64,000 nucleotides of DNA from Agrobacterium tumefaciens (GTDB lineage: Bacteria; Pseudomonadota; Alphaproteobacteria; Rhizobiales; Rhizobiaceae). Location: contig CP048486.1 of NCBI GenBank assembly GCA_025560025.1, positions 124,001 to 188,000 of the forward strand, written 5' to 3'. This document shows positions 34,771 to 43,758 of the stretch, one piece after another; the first letter of the stretch is position 1, and each line of letters begins with the position of its first letter. Under the pieces are notes generated by a model, which worked only from the letters and a program-made list of their open reading frames with translations, made no database searches and had not been told where the DNA came from. Both the position numbers and the translations under genes were made by a program.

Positions 34771-36228
34771 TCACTTTAATGTTCGCGCGCGTTTGATTAT
34801 TCCAGTTGTGGACTTGCCAGGGAGAAGCTCAAAACGCAACACTTCCCCCCCTCTTGCAAGCACGGATTCCGCTCCGACAATTTCATCAATTTTGTAGTCG
34901 GCGCCTTTGACAAGCAACGACGGCTCGAGAAAGTCGATAAGCTCTTTCGGCGTATCGTGATCAAAGATCACAACAGCATCAACCACGGCCAAGGCAGACA
35001 ACAGGTTCGCACGGTCATCTTGGGAGTTTATAGGGCGCTCAGGCCCTTTCAATCTGCGTATCGACGCGTCCGCATTTACGCCAACAATCAGCCGGTCGCA
35101 GTGGGATCTTGCGAAATCCAAGATTGAAGTGTGACCCACATGAAGAATATCAAAACACCCATTTGTGAAGCCTACCTTGAGCCCGTCATTTTGCCAGGAT
35201 CGCGATACGACTTTTGCTTCCTCCCAGGAGAGCACTTTTACAGACGAAGGCGTGTGCCCTGTATCGCTTTCCTTAGCCAACTCCTCCATAAGTTCCGATC
35301 GCGTAGTTGTTGCAGTTCCACGCTTGCCAACCACAATTCCCGCAGCCGTATTTGCGACATGGGCTGCCAGCTCCACGCTTCCTCCACAGGCCATGACCAG
35401 CGACAGGGTGGCGATAACAGTGTCTCCTGCACCAACGACATCAGACACTTCGCGTGCAGCAGCAGAAATATGCACAACGGGGTCCGTTTGGCCCACCAAT
35501 GTCATACCCTTTTCCGCACGTGTTATAAGGACATGCTCAAGATCCAGCGACTTCAATATCTCCTGGCCGGCAATAATCGCTGATTCATCATCGAGCGGAT
35601 CAATACCGGTCGCGACCCGCGTCTCTGTAGAGTTCGGCGTCAAAAGGGTTGATCCACTGTAACGAGAAAAATCCTTGGACTTGGGATCGACGATGACCGG
35701 TACGTTTCTGGCCCGCGCCAGAGAGATTATACGCGTGAGCACGCCTTTGGTCAGCACACCTTTCGCGTAGTCGGAGAGGATGAGCACGTCATGATTACCC
35801 ATGAAGCCATCAATGACGTTGAAAATCTCGTTTTCCGTGCCTTCATCTATGTCGACAGAGACCTCGCTATCAACACGCAACAAATGCTGACCGTTGGTCA
35901 CAAAGCGGGTCTTTTCACTGGTTGGCCTATCTTTAGCAACCACCAGCCTGGGCAAAATTCGATCGTCAGTTTCCAACAATTCCCGAATAGTGTCGGCTGC
36001 CTTATCGTTACCGACAACTCCTACGATGGTACAACGCCCCCCCAAGGAAGAGATGTTGCGAGCAACATTCGCAGCTCCGCCCGCAAAAACGTCTATCTTC
36101 TCTTCGGATAAAATCGGGATCGGACTTTCAGGAGATATACGCTTGACAACACCGGATACGAACCGGTCCAGCATAACGTCTCCCAGGCAGAGAATCTTGG
36201 CGGAATCAAACTTTTCTATTACAGACAT
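34771..36228 (-). CDS. hldE: Bifunctional heptose-7-phosphate kinase / heptose-1-phosphate adenylyltransferase
   Basis: This 485-aa HldE (RfaE) catalyses two steps of ADP-heptose synthesis. The N-terminal PfkB-type kinase domain has VFAGGAANVARNISSLGG, NGQHLLRVD and VVGAGDTVIATL (anion hole and catalytic Asp). The C-terminal cytidylyltransferase-like domain has GFTNGCFDILHVGHTSIL (HxGH) and LLPGKSTTGIIKR. ATG 36228 is preceded by GAAGG five bases upstream; the frame is open further but without support. It is transcribed opposite to the neighbouring GT-C and heptose genes. With the GmhB domain at 39332-41002 and the GT9 transferases it supports heptose in the surface polysaccharide. Confidence 0.95.
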   Translation of the reverse strand: MSVIEKFDSAKILCLGDVMLDRFVSGVVKRISPESPIPILSEEKIDVFAGGAANVARNISSLGGRCTIVGVVGNDKAADTIRELLETDDRILPRLVVAKDRPTSEKTRFVTNGQHLLRVDSEVSVDIDEGTENEIFNVIDGFMGNHDVLILSDYAKGVLTKGVLTRIISLARARNVPVIVDPKSKDFSRYSGSTLLTPNSTETRVATGIDPLDDESAIIAGQEILKSLDLEHVLITRAEKGMTLVGQTDPVVHISAAAREVSDVVGAGDTVIATLSLVMACGGSVELAAHVANTAAGIVVGKRGTATTTRSELMEELAKESDTGHTPSSVKVLSWEEAKVVSRSWQNDGLKVGFTNGCFDILHVGHTSILDFARSHCDRLIVGVNADASIRRLKGPERPINSQDDRANLLSALAVVDAVVIFDHDTPKELIDFLEPSLLVKGADYKIDEIVGAESVLARGGEVLRFELLPGKSTTGIIKRARTLK

Positions 36229-36960
36229 CGAACCTTCACCTATCAACCGCCGATACGATCTTTGAGATTGGTGCATTGTTATTCCGCTCGAATCTTCGCC
36301 TCGAATAACGTTCACGGCCGAGCGTGTATCGCGGAACAATGGAAGTTTCAAGAAAGAACGTCACAAGCTTTCACGAAGCTCGATTCTGATAATCAACTCC
36401 CTGTTCGAGGTGCTCGCTCAACAACCCCAACAGCATGGACAGGAGGGGAAAGGAGCTCTGATTGGTTCCTCGACACCTTACAGACACGCGCTCGGAAAAA
36501 TCCCTTTGCGGGCTCTGCGCCTGGTTTCAGCCATACTCGTTGCCTTGTCTGAGAAATATCAGGAGACTGTCACTTTCGGGAACGGCTAGAGCATTTTTGC
36601 AAACTGAAGAAGCTCAGGCATTCACGCGACTACCTCGGCGCTGACGGCAATACCGTTTTCAGGATCACTGGGACACGCGTCTACGTAAAAAATGAAAAGA
36701 ATATAGACACCGACAAATGGTTCCCGGGCCAAAATCAACCATCTGCCGATGGATGTTACTTCGACCTCAGGTATGGCGAAGGAAAATGGCTCTTGGCACG
36801 GGTACCTGATAATGGAACACTAGAGCGATGAACGCACCGCTGAACCGACTTGCGATAGACCCGGTGTAATTGCAGATGATCGGCACCGCCAACCTTGCTT
36901 TGAATGACCTGCTACGATAACGAAAGTCAGGTTCTATAAAATCAAGCCTTTGCGGAAACG
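36229..36960. other. Intergenic region between hldE and the membrane GT-C gene
   Basis: This 732-nt stretch contains divergent control sequences and one orphan coding-looking frame (36553-36831). Several short plus frames in 36260-36560 lack ribosome-binding sites and recognisable products. No tRNA, repeat or intact gene was seen. Confidence 0.4.
36553..36831 (+). pseudogene. Small coding-like remnant without start codon
   Basis: A frame closed by TGA at 36829-36831 reads as plausible protein (for example YLGADGNTVFRITGTRVYVK, then DKWFPGQNQPSADGCYFDLR) with balanced composition. It has no ATG, GTG or TTG start between the upstream stop and the sensible part. It may be the 3' remnant of a lost gene. 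I do not recognise the family. Confidence 0.3.
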
Positions 36961-39216
36961 ATGCGACTGTTCATTCAAAAACTTTGCCGATGGTTTGAAT
37001 TTTTTGCTCATGAGCGCCCCGTAACATGGGCCATTGCTTGTGCTCTAATTGGAATATGGGGAACGCTGGCAGCGGCGGGTTTTTGGAGAGTAGCTTTTGG
37101 CAGCCCTCCTGACGTTCAAGGCGACGCCCTGTTTTTATTGCTTTTTTCGAAGTCTGCGATTCTCGGCGAAGGATTCGTCAATATACCGTTTCTGGCATTT
37201 CCAGACGGTCTGAATTTTTCTTATTTTCCAACATTCGATTTCACGCAATTGTTCCTCATCAAGGCACTTGTACAATTTTACCATTCGCCCTTCGAAATCT
37301 GGACCGCCTTTCATATCGCCGCCGCAACTCTAGGCTTTTGCACCAGTTATTTGCTTTTTCTTTCCCTGACGGGGAGCCCGATGCAATCGGCCCTAATGGC
37401 CTTCTGCACCGCGTTCTTCGCTTACGTACAACGTTTGACCGGACATAATTTTCTTTATGCAGATTACGCCGTCGCTCTCGCTGTTCTGCTTATATTCACC
37501 CTGCTGGCCAAGGACTCGATAACACGTTCAAAAAATAAATTTATATACGCCATACAGTTTTATTTATTGCCATCACTCTGTATTTTTATCGTATTGTTTT
37601 CAGGCGTATATTATACGTTTTTCTTTCTTGCGATATTTTCATTCTTACTTTTCTATAAAATACTCACAGGAACGATTGAACTGCCCTATCGCGCGGTGGC
37701 GGTTATTATCGTTTCTATTATAATTTTCTCCATCGGCATGTTTATCGTCTATCCTCAGATATTACTGGACTCGGCCGTTTTTTCACCAACACGATCGGCT
37801 TTCGATCAACCAGCTGCGGCGTTACGCATCGCCGATGCCGCGCTGGAGTATTCAAACAACCGCTACAATCCATTAATGCCATTTCAATCGGGTACTATCT
37901 CCGCCTATGCCGAGTGGAGGCAGGTTATCGAAGGGTTTGACGCGTTCTCAGGACCGTTCGTCACTCTATTCGCACTTGCGGCGCCTTTTCTTGTGCCGCT
38001 CTCGTCTGGCGGATTCGTAAAACGCTGGTTTGAAAACGACAGAAAAGCCAAGGCCGTTTTGGATCTGAGCGCCGTCGCCATACTCTTCATTATATTGTTC
38101 GCCGTCCCGTTTGGTTACGGGTTCCTGTTCAGTGAATTCATTACACCAGCTCTTCGATCCCAGAACAGGATCAGTCCATTCATGAACCTGTTTGCGATCA
38201 TTTTGCTTTACGGCTTCATCAAATATGCTTTCAAGAGCACATTTGCGGTCGTGGTTGCATTGATCGTGATCGTCGGCTTCAACGGGATTGGCAGATACGA
38301 CTATTGGGCCCAATATTATCGATCCATAAGGACTGAGTCTGCACTCAACCTCCAATCGGCGCAAACTCTCGTAAGCAAGATGGAAGCCACACCGGAGACC
38401 GTTGTTCTGCAGTTGCCATATGCAAACTTTCCCGAAGTTCCTGATATCAAGAACTTCGCTCCATACCAGCATCTTCTGCTGCCAATTGTCTTTCCGACAA
38501 CCAATGCCAACGAGATGCCGCGCTGGAGTTATGGGTCCGTAACTGCGCAAGTGGCATCAAAGCTCGGGAATATACATATCGGAGAGCCGCTGAAGGCAGG
38601 ATGGGATCGGAATGCGGCATGCATGGGCTTCACCGACATCGTTGTCGAAAAGCGCGCCTATGACCAACTCCCAGTACCAGATGGATCTCTTTGGGTGCTA
38701 CGTCATGAAGATTCGCTGAGGCAACTCTGGGAGCGCGCCAGTACGTCGCGTCCATCTGGTTGTGCAAACACTTTGGCACTGGATTTCAGAAAAACCGATG
38801 ATCGTATGATGCTTTACGGCGAGGACAGAGTCTGGCATGTGGACGAAGTGGGTGGGTATTTGAAAACAAGCGAAGGCAAGATTGCACTACCACTGTTCGA
38901 TTTGCGTCAGAGCGAGATTTGCCTGAGCGTGGAAGCGCAATTGATTAACAGGACAGACCGCTCGAACCGAAATACGCAACTCTTTCTTAAAGTGGGCTCC
39001 ACGCAGACTGTATGGCCAATTGAGGGCAATACGGCGAGCGCTAGCTTTATCGCTCGGATAGGCAAAGACGATTGGCAAGGGAACGTGATGTATATGACGG
39101 TCAGCCAGACTGCAGCGGATATGCCTTGGTTTGAGAGACTGAAGGCAAGTTACCGCGCGCGCAAGACCATGATTGGCATTCAATCTTTGCAGATCAAACC
39201 ATCACCTTGCGGGTAG
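36961..39216 (+). CDS. Large multi-spanning membrane protein, probable GT-C-type glycosyltransferase
   Basis: This 751-aa protein has ten or more predicted membrane helices in the first 450 residues and a soluble C-terminal part of about 300 residues. The first periplasmic loop contains FGSPPDVQGDALFLLLFSKS with an acidic motif (GDAL) where GT-C enzymes hold a catalytic Asp/Glu. The C-terminal half includes a beta-rich domain ending in KTMIGIQSLQIKPSP, similar in style to the TylF-type protein's tail. It is likely a periplasmic sugar transferase using a polyprenyl-phosphate sugar donor, and could serve as the GtrC partner of 31368-32695. It is A+T-rich compared with the flanking chromosome. 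No specific family name can be given. Confidence 0.65.
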   Translation: MRLFIQKLCRWFEFFAHERPVTWAIACALIGIWGTLAAAGFWRVAFGSPPDVQGDALFLLLFSKSAILGEGFVNIPFLAFPDGLNFSYFPTFDFTQLFLIKALVQFYHSPFEIWTAFHIAAATLGFCTSYLLFLSLTGSPMQSALMAFCTAFFAYVQRLTGHNFLYADYAVALAVLLIFTLLAKDSITRSKNKFIYAIQFYLLPSLCIFIVLFSGVYYTFFFLAIFSFLLFYKILTGTIELPYRAVAVIIVSIIIFSIGMFIVYPQILLDSAVFSPTRSAFDQPAAALRIADAALEYSNNRYNPLMPFQSGTISAYAEWRQVIEGFDAFSGPFVTLFALAAPFLVPLSSGGFVKRWFENDRKAKAVLDLSAVAILFIILFAVPFGYGFLFSEFITPALRSQNRISPFMNLFAIILLYGFIKYAFKSTFAVVVALIVIVGFNGIGRYDYWAQYYRSIRTESALNLQSAQTLVSKMEATPETVVLQLPYANFPEVPDIKNFAPYQHLLLPIVFPTTNANEMPRWSYGSVTAQVASKLGNIHIGEPLKAGWDRNAACMGFTDIVVEKRAYDQLPVPDGSLWVLRHEDSLRQLWERASTSRPSGCANTLALDFRKTDDRMMLYGEDRVWHVDEVGGYLKTSEGKIALPLFDLRQSEICLSVEAQLINRTDRSNRNTQLFLKVGSTQTVWPIEGNTASASFIARIGKDDWQGNVMYMTVSQTAADMPWFERLKASYRARKTMIGIQSLQIKPSPCG

Positions 39217-39331
39217 CGTTATAGTCAAGGAACGATTTGCCCAACAAAATTGTTCCTAGATGATCGGGCTTGGAGTGTGTTCTCAGGCGCAGATCGAGTT
39301 TTTCGCCTTTAGAAGGTCATGTGGAGATAAA

Positions 39332-41002
39332 ATGTCCGGTTTTTCAAATGCAAAAACAGAATATGACGATCTAAAGACTTGGTTGTTCGAACACGCCCTT
39401 CCTCTGTGGGGAAGCGAAGGCTGCGATCGTCAAGGTGGCGGTTTTCACGAAAAGATTGATCTTACCGGAAAGGCAATCGACGCTGGCCGGCGCACTCGTG
39501 TCACCGGGCGGCAAATCTACAGCTTTTCCGCGGCCGTGCGAATGGGTTGGCCGAGCGACGGCCGATGGTTCGTCGATCACGGTTGGACATTCATGACGCA
39601 GAAATGCTTCAAACTTGATGGAAGCATGAAGTCCGTCATAGATTTAACGGGACAGGAAAATATTGACGCGTTCGATCTTTACGATCACGCGTTCGCGCTG
39701 TTTGGGCTTTGGGCGGCCTGCGATACGAATTCGGATAATCGCGCGACTATCGAGCGTCAGGCGCTGACTTGTCTTCAGGCCATGATTGCGGACTGGAAAC
39801 ATCCCCGCGCTGGCTTCGAAGAAGCCATACCGCGCAAATTGCCATTACGCTCAAACCCACATATGCACCTCCTTGAGGCTTGTCTGGCATGGCTCGACTA
39901 TATGCCGTCGAGCGGCAGCGAATTGTGGGGACAAGTTGCGGACGAAATTGCCGAACTGGCTCTAAGCCGCTTCATCGGTCCGAATGGCGCGTTAAGAGAG
40001 TTCTTCGACGCAGAATGGAACCCGATGCCCGGATTGGACGGAAGACTTGTTGAGCCCGGACATCAGTTTGAATGGGCTTGGCTTTTGATGAGATGGGCAC
40101 GCCTGAGGGGAAGAAAAGATGCGATCACTGCCGCCAAAAGACTGGTGGAAATTGGTGAAGCACGCGGGATCAATGAAAATGGGTTCCCGTTCAACTCTAT
40201 ACTTGACGACTTAACACCTCACGATCGAGGGTCTAGACTTTGGCAGCAGACGGAGCGAATTAAGGCGTGGCTGGCAATGACTGACATCGCGGCCGATCCT
40301 GAGACCAGAGATCATGCTTTCCAGAAAGTCGCAGACGCAGCCATCGGCCTGAAAAGCTTCCTTGATGTTCCCATTAAAGGGCTTTGGAAAGACAGGATCA
40401 AAGACGATGGAACATTTATAGACGAGGCCGCTCCGGCCTCCAGCCTATATCATATTGTTTGCAGCATCGAGGAGATGCATCGCTATTTCAGTCGACCGAA
40501 TGGTGCAAAGCCTGCAGTCTTCCTGGACCGTGATGGGGTTGTCAACTATGACACGGGCTATGTGAAGTCCTCGGATGAGATACAGCTCATTCCTGGTGCT
40601 GCCGAAGCAATAAAATATCTAAATGAAAAACAATATCTTGTGTTCATTGTTACAAATCAATCGGGTATCGGCCGCGGCTTTTACGATGTCGACGACTATA
40701 CCCTCGTTCATGCCCACATTGAGAATTTACTGAAAGCAGAAGGAGCAAGAATCGACGATGTCCGATTCTGCCCTTTTCATCCCGACGCAAAACACGAAGC
40801 TTTCAGGGGTGAGCATGCGTGGCGAAAGCCGTCCGCGGGTATGCTATTCAGTATCATGGACGAATGGCCCATCCTGCAACGGGACAGCATTCTAATCGGA
40901 GACAAGGATACTGATATTATGGCAGCGGAAAAAGCCGGCGTGAAAGGCCATCTCTTCTCTGGTGACAATCTTTTGGATTTCGTCAAATCACTACGACTAT
41001 AA
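39332..41002 (+). CDS. Fusion: AGE-type sugar isomerase/epimerase plus GmhB-type heptose bisphosphatase
   Basis: This 556-aa protein joins two enzymes. Residues about 1-380 form an (alpha/alpha)6-barrel of the N-acylglucosamine 2-epimerase/mannose isomerase family, with SNPHMHLLEACLAWLDY, EPGHQFEWAWLLMRW and LWQQTERIKAWLA. Residues about 390-556 are a HAD phosphatase of the GmhB/histidinol-phosphatase group: FLDRDGVVNYDTGYV (Asp399, Asp401), FIVTNQSGIGRGFY, CPFHPDAKH and IGDKDTDIMAAEKAG. The first half of the GmhB zinc loop (C-P-x-H-P) is present but the second Cys pair is missing. ATG 39332 has GGAGA upstream. The GmhB half fits the HldE pathway; the role of the isomerase half is open. Confidence 0.85.
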   Translation: MSGFSNAKTEYDDLKTWLFEHALPLWGSEGCDRQGGGFHEKIDLTGKAIDAGRRTRVTGRQIYSFSAAVRMGWPSDGRWFVDHGWTFMTQKCFKLDGSMKSVIDLTGQENIDAFDLYDHAFALFGLWAACDTNSDNRATIERQALTCLQAMIADWKHPRAGFEEAIPRKLPLRSNPHMHLLEACLAWLDYMPSSGSELWGQVADEIAELALSRFIGPNGALREFFDAEWNPMPGLDGRLVEPGHQFEWAWLLMRWARLRGRKDAITAAKRLVEIGEARGINENGFPFNSILDDLTPHDRGSRLWQQTERIKAWLAMTDIAADPETRDHAFQKVADAAIGLKSFLDVPIKGLWKDRIKDDGTFIDEAAPASSLYHIVCSIEEMHRYFSRPNGAKPAVFLDRDGVVNYDTGYVKSSDEIQLIPGAAEAIKYLNEKQYLVFIVTNQSGIGRGFYDVDDYTLVHAHIENLLKAEGARIDDVRFCPFHPDAKHEAFRGEHAWRKPSAGMLFSIMDEWPILQRDSILIGDKDTDIMAAEKAGVKGHLFSGDNLLDFVKSLRL

Positions 41003-41067
41003 GCGGAACAGCTCGTTCTTTTGTGGCAGTGAATTCGACATCTAAAGCGTGAGGGGGGATACAAGGC

Positions 41068-42273
41068 ATGTACTCTCAAGAGACCATCGGCGGCCTGAAA
41101 TATCATAGGACCTGGACACCGTTGCGGAAGCAAACCACGGCCCGGATCTTGATCATGAATCTTGGCCATATAGGCGATTTCTGGATGTCGCTGCCAGCAC
41201 TTCGACAAGCGCGGTTGTTGTTCGGATCAGCACACATCACCCTTGCAGTCAGTTCTTGGAATCTCTCTATAGCAAAGACCGTTAATGTCGCTGACGAGAT
41301 AGTTGCACTGGACTACTTTCCCGAACAGGCAAAAGCCGACGCGGCTGCGCGTATATTTCAACAAAACGTGGTTCAAGAAGCGATTAATCTGGGCGAGTTC
41401 GATCTAGCGATCGACATTCGAGTGCCAGACGATACGCGTTTTATAATTGAGGGGCTTAGGGCAAAACAGAAGTTTGCCTTTTATAGGGATAGAAAAGGTG
41501 AATTCCGATATTCTCTTCCGCAAACACCCCTGAGCGTTCGGATAAAAAGAAAATATCGGATATTCTCGAAACTGGGATTTAAAAAGAAAGAGCGAAAGAT
41601 TCGGGAGAATTTCGCTGAAAAAATGGAGCATTGTGCGATTAATGCGTCGCGCATAATAAATTACGCCTACGCAAATTCCGAGTTCAGCAAGAACACGACC
41701 TCAATTGAGGACGTCTCCGAGAACATATTTTCCGTAAAAAAGGATGGAAGAGCGGTAGTTGCTGTCGTTCCCTTCTCTAATTCGGCGCTAAGGGACTGGC
41801 CGTTCGAACGTTATCGTGAATTGATATTGGCACTTCTGGATAAGACTAAAGCAGATATCCATTTAATCTGTAACGGCAAAAATTTGCGGGTGCACGAGAT
41901 CGTGGCTGTAAGCAGTCTTCAGCAGGACCTTAGCTCCAACGAACGGTTCGTTTTGAAGGATGCGTTAAGTCGTGATGAATTTTATTCGGCACTGGCCGCA
42001 GCTAACCTCGTCATATCCAATAACTCAGGCGCAGGGCATGTGGCGGCACAATTGAGTGTACCGACTATCGGCATTTATACGGCATCCCACCTCCCGGACA
42101 TTTGGGGCTTTGTGGGACCCAAAGTGAGCATGATTTCCGGCGATGTGGAGTGTGCGGGATGCGGTTTGGATTTCGATGAATCCCGTTGTCCCAACGGAAT
42201 GAAATGCCGTTCAATGATCGGTGTGAACGCGATTTTGGAGGAATCTCGTTTCCTGTTGACCCAATTCACCTGA
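41068..42273 (+). CDS. GT9-family glycosyltransferase (heptosyltransferase-like), first
   Basis: This 401-aa GT-B enzyme has the GT9 N-terminal pattern ILIMNLGHIGDFWMSLPALR and the donor-site region LVISNNSGAGHVAAQLSVPTIGIY (in place of the usual D-T/S-G-P-x-H). It ends with a cysteine cluster (CAGCGLDFDESRCPNGMKC) often seen at the end of GT9 proteins. It probably transfers ADP-heptose or a related sugar to the LPS core or a repeat unit. It is next to a second GT9 gene in the same direction and follows the isomerase-GmhB fusion by 65 nt. Confidence 0.82.
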   Translation: MYSQETIGGLKYHRTWTPLRKQTTARILIMNLGHIGDFWMSLPALRQARLLFGSAHITLAVSSWNLSIAKTVNVADEIVALDYFPEQAKADAAARIFQQNVVQEAINLGEFDLAIDIRVPDDTRFIIEGLRAKQKFAFYRDRKGEFRYSLPQTPLSVRIKRKYRIFSKLGFKKKERKIRENFAEKMEHCAINASRIINYAYANSEFSKNTTSIEDVSENIFSVKKDGRAVVAVVPFSNSALRDWPFERYRELILALLDKTKADIHLICNGKNLRVHEIVAVSSLQQDLSSNERFVLKDALSRDEFYSALAAANLVISNNSGAGHVAAQLSVPTIGIYTASHLPDIWGFVGPKVSMISGDVECAGCGLDFDESRCPNGMKCRSMIGVNAILEESRFLLTQFT

Positions 42274-42399
42274 GGCAGCATTGTAAATTGCTGTCCAAGG
42301 AACAACGCAGTCTACCAGCGTTTCCAATTTAACCTGCCTCACGGATAAGCCCGTTTCGTGATATTGGCAAAGTTTACTTTTCCTACCTTGGACTAAATA

Positions 42400-43623
42400 A
42401 TGCGCGACAATAAGCTCCGACGCGGCCCGTTACGGCGAAGCTGGAAAATCGCCCGTCGATGGCTGCGGGCGAAATCCCGATACATGTCTGCTGTTTTGCG
42501 CGGAAAAGGCAACCTGTTCGGACCTGCCACCCTCCGAGTCAATCATTCTGTCCCACTGTGGCCTCAAAAAATTCTCATTATTAAATCCGACAAGATCGGG
42601 GATTTCGTTCTGGCCCTGTCGGCCATGGCCCATTTGCGTGATACTTTTCGCGACGCAGAGCTTCATCTATTGGCCGGCCCGTGGAATCGAACCTTAGCCG
42701 AGCAATCGAAGCTCTTCGACGTGATTCACCTTACAACCGCCAACAATGGATCGAGCCAACCCGGGCGTGGCGAATTTGAATCGACGGCGGCACGACTACC
42801 TCATTTCGACCTTGCAGTTGATCTGCGGATTGAAGACGACCAGCGCGGCTACATTCTAGCGATCGATGCCGATACGAAAGCGGCGTACTCCGGAAAGAAA
42901 GGGCCTACCCGCTTTGACATTCAGCCGCCGTTCCCGAGAAAAGAATCTTGGGCAACGCAGATGCTCGATATTCATGCATCAACGTTGATGAACAGACTGG
43001 CGCGGGAGGTATCGGGTTTTTATCAGGATAATATTGTTGCGAAGTCTGTACTCATTAATCTGGCAAGAGAGAGAACTGCTTACACAGAGACCTTGATCAA
43101 TGGGATTGACCACGACAGCGAAAAATTCCTTGTTGGCATAAATTGCGGCAGCGGTGCGCAAACGAGGGACTGGCCCGAAGAGTCGTTCTTGGCCTTGGCC
43201 AATCGTTTGATTGTAGAAAGCGATGCTTTTTTTCTTCTGATTGGCGGCCCCGACGAAATCGCGAAACATGAGATAATTGAGCGCGCATTGCCTGAAAATC
43301 GCGTTTTAAACCTCACTGCCAAAATCGATCTCGCGGACCTGCCAAGCATTCTGATAAAGCTGTCACTTTATGTCGGCAACGATACGGGAACGACCCATAT
43401 GGCAGCGAGTCTCGGCATCCCCACTGTCTGCATCTATGGTGGGGTGACTTCGATCGGCAGATTTGCCGCTAAGGGTGAAAAAACAATCACAGTCACCAAC
43501 GCTGTCCCATGCTCACCTTGTGGCGTTTCATCCCTGAAGGAATGTATCGGTGGCCACGCCTGTATGAGGGGCATCTCTGTCGATCGCGTTGTAGATGCGG
43601 CAGCGCGGGCAATGAATACTTAG
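42400..43623 (+). CDS. GT9-family glycosyltransferase (heptosyltransferase-like), second
   Basis: This 407-aa protein has a basic N-terminal extension (about 50 residues), then GT9 motif ILIIKSDKIGDFVLALSAMA, FLVGINCGSGAQTRDWPEES, and donor-binding LYVGNDTGTTHMAASLGIPTVCIYG with the canonical N-D-T-G/S-x-x-H. A C-terminal cysteine set (CSPCGVSSLKECIGGHACM) parallels the first GT9. It is more typical than its neighbour in the active site. It likely adds a heptose. Its end faces the minus-strand methyltransferase gene across a hairpin at 43677-43722. Confidence 0.85.
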   Translation: MRDNKLRRGPLRRSWKIARRWLRAKSRYMSAVLRGKGNLFGPATLRVNHSVPLWPQKILIIKSDKIGDFVLALSAMAHLRDTFRDAELHLLAGPWNRTLAEQSKLFDVIHLTTANNGSSQPGRGEFESTAARLPHFDLAVDLRIEDDQRGYILAIDADTKAAYSGKKGPTRFDIQPPFPRKESWATQMLDIHASTLMNRLAREVSGFYQDNIVAKSVLINLARERTAYTETLINGIDHDSEKFLVGINCGSGAQTRDWPEESFLALANRLIVESDAFFLLIGGPDEIAKHEIIERALPENRVLNLTAKIDLADLPSILIKLSLYVGNDTGTTHMAASLGIPTVCIYGGVTSIGRFAAKGEKTITVTNAVPCSPCGVSSLKECIGGHACMRGISVDRVVDAAARAMNT

Positions 43624-43676
43624 CACAATGTAAATATTGTCAATTCTGAAGCCTTCGGAAACAGATTTCTTTCTCT

Positions 43677-43722
43677 AAAGGGAGCATAGAAGTCGTCGCG
43701 GTATCGCGACAACTCTCCTTTT
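43677..43722. terminator. Nested hairpin between convergent genes
   Basis: Inner stem GTCGCG-GTAT-CGCGAC (43695-43710) is enclosed by AAAGGGAG and CTCCTTTT arms (43677-43684, 43715-43722). The T run on plus and A-rich left side allow termination in both directions, of the GT9 gene and of the methyltransferase gene. Confidence 0.6.
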
Positions 43723-43758
43723 AAGAACCGCTCAATTGCGTCCAGCCTAGACAGACAC

